From positions 2,046,001-2,110,000 of the forward strand of contig OY969108.1 in NCBI GenBank assembly GCA_963697965.1: DNA of 64,000 nucleotides, read 5' to 3'. Numbering within the stretch: the first letter of the stretch is position 1; the number at the start of each line of letters is the position of its first letter. Of this stretch, positions 59,391-64,000 are shown piece by piece. The position numbers were made by a program, and so were the translations under genes. Origin of the DNA: JAPLJC01 sp963697965. GTDB lineage: Bacteria; Desulfobacterota; Desulfobaccia; Desulfobaccales; 0-14-0-80-60-11. The notes below the pieces were generated by a model. It ran no database searches and was not told the DNA's origin. It saw only the letters and a program-made list of their open reading frames with translations.

Positions 59391-59547
59391 GCTGTGCCCG
59401 CCGAATCTTAGCGCCCACAGGCCGCCTATACAACTGTTTTCTGTTTTCTGTTTTCTGCCTCTTGGGCCGCCCTGCCCTCATGCGACCTGTTGGTCCAGGC
59501 TTCCAGGTTGGGTCACAATTCATAGGGCGGGCTGTGCCCGCCGAATC
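59391..59547. repeat. Two copies of GCTGTGCCCGCCGAATC unit
   Basis: GCTGTGCCCGCCGAATC occurs at 59391-59407 and 59531-59547, each followed by (C/T)T(T/G)..GC.GCAGGCCG.CTAT. Between them is a second heptad array. The 364-bp gap 59203-59566 is entirely repeat-derived. Confidence 0.7.
59437..59457. repeat. Heptad array TTTTCTG x3
   Basis: Three perfect TTTTCTG units, 120 bp after the TTTTCCG array. Confidence 0.85.
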
Positions 59548-59566
59548 CTGGCGGCCGCAGGCCGAC

Positions 59567-60280
59567 CTATGCTTTATTAGCCGGTGGCACAGGCGTCTCG
59601 CCTGTGCGGAGCAGTTTCAGATCCAACCGGCTATTTTTCCGTCCATAAAAGATGAGCTGGTCCATTTCGACGTTGCCCATGAAGGGGATGGCTGCCTGGA
59701 TGGTCTCCAGGCGCCGCACCTCATAGCCCGGAAATTGCCCCTTTAATTCTTGGGGAGTGGGGAAATGGTGTACCATTTTGCCGTCGGGAGTAGCGATGTC
59801 CACCAGGGTGCCGGGCTCCAGTCTCCTGGTCCCGGGCAACATCACCCTGGCCGCGAACGTAAGGGGTGAGACATAAATAAACAGATGGGCGCCGACCTTC
59901 AAGACCCGGTCCAGCTCCCGGCAATATTCCCGAAAAGCGGCCGCGTCCCCGTGATTGATGACATTGATGCTGACCCCCAGATCAAAGCAGCCCGTTGCTA
60001 CGGGCAGACGGCGCAGGTCGGCCAAGAGCAAAGGAGCAGATAAGGCGGCGGCTTGGAGACGGCCCTTAAGCACCCGGAGCACCGAGGCCTCCCGGTCCAC
60101 CCCCACCACCTGAAAGCCCTCCCGCGCCAGGGGCACTAGCTGGCGGCCCACGCCGCAGCCGGCATCCAGGACCTGCTGGCAGCCTGCCAGTCTCAGCTCC
60201 GGCAGCAGGGCCAGGAACTCCGGGTTGGGCTGCAGTTCTTGCATTTTGGGAGCCGCGAAGATTTCTCCCCATTCGGCCAT
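59567..60280 (-). CDS. SAM-dependent methyltransferase (class I)
   Basis: A 237-residue cytoplasmic protein with motif I VLDAGCGVGRQLVPLA (residues 37-52), VVGVDREASVL for the ribose-binding acidic residue and LLLADLRRLP, CFDLGVSINVINHGDAAAFREYCRELDRVLKVGAHLFIYVSP for motifs II-III. The substrate is unknown. The last dozen residues (RTGETPVPPANKA) are encoded by a REP-like palindrome at 59586-59607, an apparent repeat insertion that replaced the native stop. It is divergent from purB. Confidence 0.88.
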   Translation of the reverse strand: MAEWGEIFAAPKMQELQPNPEFLALLPELRLAGCQQVLDAGCGVGRQLVPLAREGFQVVGVDREASVLRVLKGRLQAAALSAPLLLADLRRLPVATGCFDLGVSINVINHGDAAAFREYCRELDRVLKVGAHLFIYVSPLTFAARVMLPGTRRLEPGTLVDIATPDGKMVHHFPTPQELKGQFPGYEVRRLETIQAAIPFMGNVEMDQLIFYGRKNSRLDLKLLRTGETPVPPANKA

Positions 60281-60426
60281 TTCGGTCTCTCGTGAACAGG
60301 TTGTGGATGCCCAGAAAGGTATCTATTCAAATTCGCCCCGTCAATCCTCTTTTCTTGTCTGGGACTTCCGTTTATAATCACGGAGCACCGACTTGTAAAG
60401 AGCGGAAAGTTTCTCTGAGGTGAGAC

Positions 60427-61728
60427 ATGATTCCCCGATACAGCCGCAAGGAAATGGCACGCATCTGGAGCGAAGAGAACCGGTATGCCAGTTGGCTCCA
60501 GGTGGAGCTGGCGGCCCTGGAGGCCATGGCCGAGTGCGGCCTCATCCCCCGGGAAACGCCTGCTCGCGCCGCCGCCAAGGCCGCCTGCGACGTGGACCAG
60601 ATCCTGGCCCTGGAAGAAAAGACCCATCATGACGTGGCCGCCTTTGTGGACCAGGTGGCCGCCGGCCTGGGGGAGGACGGCCGCTATTTCCACTTCGGGC
60701 TCACTTCCTCGGACGTACTGGATACCGCCCTGGCCCTGCGCCTGATGGAAGCCGCCGACCTTTTGCAAACAGACCTCGAAGAGTTGCTTAAGGTCCTGAA
60801 AGAGAGGGCCTACGAATTTAAGGATTTGCCTATGGTGGGCCGCACCCATGGGGTGCATGCCGAACCGACTACCCTGGGATTGAAATTCGCCTTGTGGTTT
60901 GCAGAGTTCCAACGGCAACGAGTCCGTCTGGCGGCTGCCCGCCAAACCATCGCGGTGGGCAAGCTCTCCGGCGCGGTGGGCACCTTTGCCCACCTGCCCC
61001 CGGAGGTGGAGGCCAAGACCTGCGCCCGCCTGGGACTTGCCCCGGCGCCCATCTCCACCCAGGTGATTCAGCGGGACCGGCACGCCGAATACTTTCTCAC
61101 CCTGGCCTTGATCGGCGCCAGCATCGAGAAGGTGGCCCTGGAGATCCGCCACCTGCAGCGCACCGAGGTGCGCGAGGCCGAGGAGTCTTTCGCCGCCGGC
61201 CAGAAGGGCTCTTCCGCCATGCCCCACAAGCGCAACCCGGTTCTCTCCGAGAACCTGTGCGGCCTGGCCCGGCTGCTCCGGGGTAATGCGCTGGCGGCCC
61301 TGGAAAATGTGCCCCTGTGGCACGAGCGGGACATCAGCCATTCCTCGGTGGAACGGCTCATCGCCCCGGACAGCACCGTGCTCCTGGACTTCATGCTGGC
61401 TCGCCTGACCCGCCTGCTAAAGAATCTCACGGTTTATCCGATGAATATGACCAGAAACCTCAACCTCACCCATGGCCTGATCTTTTCCCAGGGCCTGCTG
61501 CTGGCGCTGATTGACAAAGGTCTGACACGGGATACGGCTTACCGGTTGGTGCAGCGCCCGGCCATGCAGGTCTGGGAGCAGGGAGGCGAGTTTCCCGCGT
61601 TGGTCCAGGCGGATGCCGAGATCACCCGGTATCTCACCCCGGCGGAGCTGGCCCCTATCTTCGACCTGGGCCGCTACCTGCGCCACGTCGATGCCATCTT
61701 TGCCCGGGTGTTTGGGGGATGTGAATAG
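60427..61728 (+). CDS. purB: Adenylosuccinate lyase
   Basis: A 433-residue fumarase/aspartase-superfamily enzyme acting twice in purine synthesis (SAICAR to AICAR, adenylosuccinate to AMP). MIPRYSRKEMARIWSEENRY start, LTSSDVLDTA, GRTHGVHAEPTTLG (catalytic His) and the family signature GSSAMPHKRNPVLSENL (catalytic Ser loop, near residue 262) are intact. Length is that of the short bacterial form. TGAGGTGAG lies just upstream of ATG 60427. Confidence 0.97.
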   Translation: MIPRYSRKEMARIWSEENRYASWLQVELAALEAMAECGLIPRETPARAAAKAACDVDQILALEEKTHHDVAAFVDQVAAGLGEDGRYFHFGLTSSDVLDTALALRLMEAADLLQTDLEELLKVLKERAYEFKDLPMVGRTHGVHAEPTTLGLKFALWFAEFQRQRVRLAAARQTIAVGKLSGAVGTFAHLPPEVEAKTCARLGLAPAPISTQVIQRDRHAEYFLTLALIGASIEKVALEIRHLQRTEVREAEESFAAGQKGSSAMPHKRNPVLSENLCGLARLLRGNALAALENVPLWHERDISHSSVERLIAPDSTVLLDFMLARLTRLLKNLTVYPMNMTRNLNLTHGLIFSQGLLLALIDKGLTRDTAYRLVQRPAMQVWEQGGEFPALVQADAEITRYLTPAELAPIFDLGRYLRHVDAIFARVFGGCE

Positions 61729-61885
61729 TAAGCCTTGCACGGCCCCGGCCAGGAATGGGCGCGGTTCCGCAGCCGCAGGCACTACCTGGCGCGGCTGCCG
61801 ACCCAGCGGCCAGACTGGTAAAATACTAAAATATTTTCTAGGAGTGGGGCCCCAGTTAAATTAAGATGGGGATGGGTGGAGGCAA

Positions 61886-62449
61886 ATGGCAAGCAATAAT
61901 CTTCCCGAAAAATTCGGCCCCGGTCGTCTTCGGAATCTCCCTTTTCTCATAATCCTTTTGTTTTTTTGCGCCTGTTCCGCCAAGGAACCACCCTTGAGTC
62001 CCGGCGCGGCCTCTTTTAAGCATGAGGCCCAAGACTGCATCCAACGGCTAAAGGCGTCGCTGGCGGGAGTGGTGGCCCGGCAGGATCCGGCAGCCATCAA
62101 TATGGCTCTGGCAAAGGCCGAACCGGGGATTAAACTCTGCCGCATGTGCCCTTTCCAGATCGGCGTCGTGGACCCGGAGGGAGACATCCTGGCAAGGTAT
62201 CCCGAGAAAAAAGAGGGGTTGCTTAATTTCTCCGGCTACGGTTTTTTTGATCAGGTCCTGAAAACCCGCAAAATCTCCCAACAACGCTTCTTTTTGCAGG
62301 ACGGCTCTAAGATTTATATCATTGCTGTCCCGCTCCTCCATGATGGGCAGATGGTGGGGATGCTGGGCTTAAGCCTGGACGCCACGGAGGCGTTCCACAG
62401 GTGGGATCTGACCGATAAAGAGTTCCTGGCTCTCGATTTTAACAATTAG
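61886..62449 (+). CDS. Lipoprotein with PDC/Cache-like sensor domain
   Basis: A 187-residue lipoprotein (hydrophobic LPFLIILLFFCAC, lipobox Cys near 30). The mature part has a helix, then a sensor-like strand order (CPFQIGVVDPEGDILARYPEKK, GYGFFDQVLKTRKISQQRFFLQDGSKIYIIAVPLLHDGQMVGMLGLSLD) typical of PDC/Cache ligand-binding domains. No kinase or methyl-acceptor part is attached, so it may bind a ligand at the periplasmic face for another protein. It lies upstream of the Mla-type transporter in the same direction. Confidence 0.75.
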   Translation: MASNNLPEKFGPGRLRNLPFLIILLFFCACSAKEPPLSPGAASFKHEAQDCIQRLKASLAGVVARQDPAAINMALAKAEPGIKLCRMCPFQIGVVDPEGDILARYPEKKEGLLNFSGYGFFDQVLKTRKISQQRFFLQDGSKIYIIAVPLLHDGQMVGMLGLSLDATEAFHRWDLTDKEFLALDFNN

Positions 62450-62516
62450 CTCAACCCTTACCAGATTCGCAGGTCCAGAAGAGTCAATTGGCGGGTTTGG
62501 CGAATTCCGGGATGTT

Positions 62517-63668
62517 ATGGACCACCCCCCCCACCCGAATCGGAACTTCAGCTTAAAAGTAGCCGGCCAGAAAGGCCGGGAACTCAATCTCGCCATCTCC
62601 GGCCGCATCGCCCTGGAAAATTTGAGCCTCTTTAACGAGGAAGTCGCGGCCCTGCTGGCAAGAAAGGCCCCCGGCAAACTGACCGTGGACCTGGCCGGAG
62701 TGAAATATCTGGACAGTGCCGGGGCCCTGGGGCTCCTGCAGCTTGAGAGCGAGTCCAAAGCCAGGTCCGTGCCCCTTCAGTTTGTCAATCTTAGCGAGAA
62801 GGCCAAGGGTATCATGGGCCTCATCGACCCCGAAGCCCTGAAGATCCCTCCTTTGATCAAAGAGCGGGGAAGCGCCAGTTTGGTTGAGCAACTGGGTGAG
62901 GGGAGCCAGCGGTTCGCTAAAGATCTGGTGGAGGTAACCGTTTTTCTGGGAGCGCTCCTCATCAGCCTGATGCAAGCCTTGCTCCACCCTCGTTCGGTCC
63001 GCTGGCAGGACGTAGCCTATTACATGAAAAGAGCGGGTGCGGACGGACTGCCCATAGTGGGCCTCCTCAGCTTCCTCCTGGGACTCATTATCGCCTTCAT
63101 GTCTTCGCTGCAGCTCAAACAATTCGGGGCCAATATCTTTGTGGCCTCTCTGCTGGCCATTGGCATGGTCAAGGAACTGGGCCCCATCATGACTGCCATT
63201 CTGGTAGCCGGGAGGTCGGGATCCGCCTTTGCCGCAGAAATAGGCACCATGAAGGTCAATGAGGAAGTGGACGCCCTGGTGACCATGGGTTTCGACCCCA
63301 TCAATTTTCTGGCGCTCCCCAAGGTCCTGGCAGCCATAATAGTAGTTCCTATTCTCACCGTTTACGCCGATATCTTCGGGATCGCCGGCGGCCTGCTAGT
63401 GGGGGTCTTAGGCTTGGACCTGACCCCTTACGCTTACCTGAAGGAGACCCAGACCAGCCTGGCCTTGTTGGATATCATCCTCAGCCTCTTTAAGGCCGGA
63501 ATCTTTGCGGTGCTCATTGCCGGCATCGGCTGCCAGCGGGGTTTCCAGGTACGCGGGGGGGCTGCGGCGGTGGGTTCGGCCACCACCTCGGCGGTGGTGT
63601 CAGCCCTTTTTCTCATCATTGTCACCGATTCAGCCTTTGCCCTGGCCTTTCAATATTTGGGAATTTAG
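62517..63668 (+). CDS. mlaE: MlaE-family ABC permease with N-terminal STAS domain
   Basis: A 383-residue inner-membrane permease of the phospholipid (Mla) transporter. Residues about 10-105 are a STAS domain (LNLAISGRIALENLSLF, LTVDLAGVKYLDSAGALGLLQL), doing the job of a separate MlaB. The MlaE/YrbE domain (about 130-380) shows five or six hydrophobic helices with LLSFLLGLIIAFMSSLQLKQFGAN, VKELGPIMTAILVAGRSGSAFAAEIGTMKVNEEVDALVTMG and KVLAAIIVVPILT. The ATPase gene follows. Confidence 0.93.
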   Translation: MDHPPHPNRNFSLKVAGQKGRELNLAISGRIALENLSLFNEEVAALLARKAPGKLTVDLAGVKYLDSAGALGLLQLESESKARSVPLQFVNLSEKAKGIMGLIDPEALKIPPLIKERGSASLVEQLGEGSQRFAKDLVEVTVFLGALLISLMQALLHPRSVRWQDVAYYMKRAGADGLPIVGLLSFLLGLIIAFMSSLQLKQFGANIFVASLLAIGMVKELGPIMTAILVAGRSGSAFAAEIGTMKVNEEVDALVTMGFDPINFLALPKVLAAIIVVPILTVYADIFGIAGGLLVGVLGLDLTPYAYLKETQTSLALLDIILSLFKAGIFAVLIAGIGCQRGFQVRGGAAAVGSATTSAVVSALFLIIVTDSAFALAFQYLGI

Positions 63669-63749
63669 CCGAGGATTCAGCAAAATCGGTTTGGGGTATA
63701 TTGGCTCATTTTCGTATCTCTGATTAGGGTCCGCCCAAGGAACACCTAT

Positions 63750-64000
63750 TTGGAAAACGCCGGTCAAGAACCCATCATCGTGGTGGAAGGACTCACTGCC
63801 CGCTTTGGGGAGAACACCGTCTTCGAACGGGTCAGCTTCCGGGTTAACCGGGGTGAGATCCTGGTGATTCTGGGAGGAAGCGGCTGCGGCAAATCAACCC
63901 TGCTCAAACACCTGATTGGCCTCTATCCGCCCACGGCGGGGAGAGTGCTGGTCAATGGCATCGATATTATGACGGATGACGAGAGCATGCTGCATTCCTT
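63750..64000 (+). CDS. mlaF: MlaF-type ABC ATPase, truncated by the window end
   Basis: Only the first 83 codons are visible. TTG 63750 is the likely start because AAGGAA lies 7 bp upstream. VEGLTARFGENTVFERVSFRVNRGEI leads to Walker A GGSGCGKST (about residues 43-51) and LLKHLIGLYPPTAGRVLVNGIDI. With the permease at 62517 it forms the core of an Mla-type lipid transporter; the MCE-domain substrate-binding gene would be expected beyond 64000. Confidence 0.88.
   Translation, partial: MENAGQEPIIVVEGLTARFGENTVFERVSFRVNRGEILVILGGSGCGKSTLLKHLIGLYPPTAGRVLVNGIDIMTDDESMLHS

Overview
The window looks like the chromosome of a GC-rich anaerobe of the Desulfobacterota (old Deltaproteobacteria), probably near Desulfobacca/Syntrophobacteria. 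This is inferred from gene content: a Re-citrate-synthase-type condensing enzyme, a two-subunit B12-dependent methylmalonyl-CoA mutase, ScpB-type methylmalonyl-CoA decarboxylase, a very large acyl-CoA dehydratase activase/HgdB-like protein, multiheme c-type cytochromes, sigma-54 regulation and long hybrid histidine kinases. No rRNA is present, so the lineage is not proven.

Layout. 1-1814 is an AT-rich three-gene cassette (RelE/HigB-like protein, XRE regulator, unknown partner) behind a perfect AT palindrome. 1815-13609 holds hisS, aspS, the Re-citrate synthase-like fusion, both mutase subunits, a sigma-54 promoter with a mini-ORF and a small exported protein, and a radical SAM protein. 13751-24430 holds the 1390-residue activase, a membrane protein, a DJ-1/PfpI protein, scpB, a zinc-ribbon membrane protein, priA and a small conserved protein. 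24863 is tRNA-Arg(ACG). 25200-31019 (minus strand) is a block of exported proteins: a TPR-CHAT protease-like protein, its truncated paralogue, a lipoprotein and a Lys-rich peptide. 31715-34554 is an octaheme/triheme/cytochrome b operon, followed by trpB2.

36518-51470 is a type IVc (Tad/Flp) pilus locus set between signalling genes: a FIST-PAS-PAS hybrid kinase and an NtrC-type regulator upstream, and a receiver-MinD/CpaE fusion and a second hybrid kinase downstream. It has flp, cpaB, cpaE, cpaF, tadB and tadC but no secretin or prepilin peptidase in the window, and it carries two decayed genes. 51590-52729 is a frameshifted gene plus pgsA. 53047-54429 is a small island bounded by a perfect 80-bp direct repeat that copies the 5' end of dtd. 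A JAMM peptidase/E1-like pair follows, then two exported proteins, ispG, a methyltransferase, purB, a PDC-like lipoprotein and the start of an Mla-type ABC transporter that runs off the window.

Intergenic DNA is rich in repeats: at least nine short tandem arrays with a strict 7-bp period but different unit sequences, several REP-like inverted repeats, a MITE-like 135-bp inverted repeat and a roughly 150-bp interspersed element. The best candidates for undescribed biology are the dtd-associated island, the JAMM-E1 pair without a visible ubiquitin-like partner, the AT-rich tripartite cassette, the kinase/Tad circuit with paralogous receivers, the citrate-synthase/PDC-sensor fusion and the heptad arrays.
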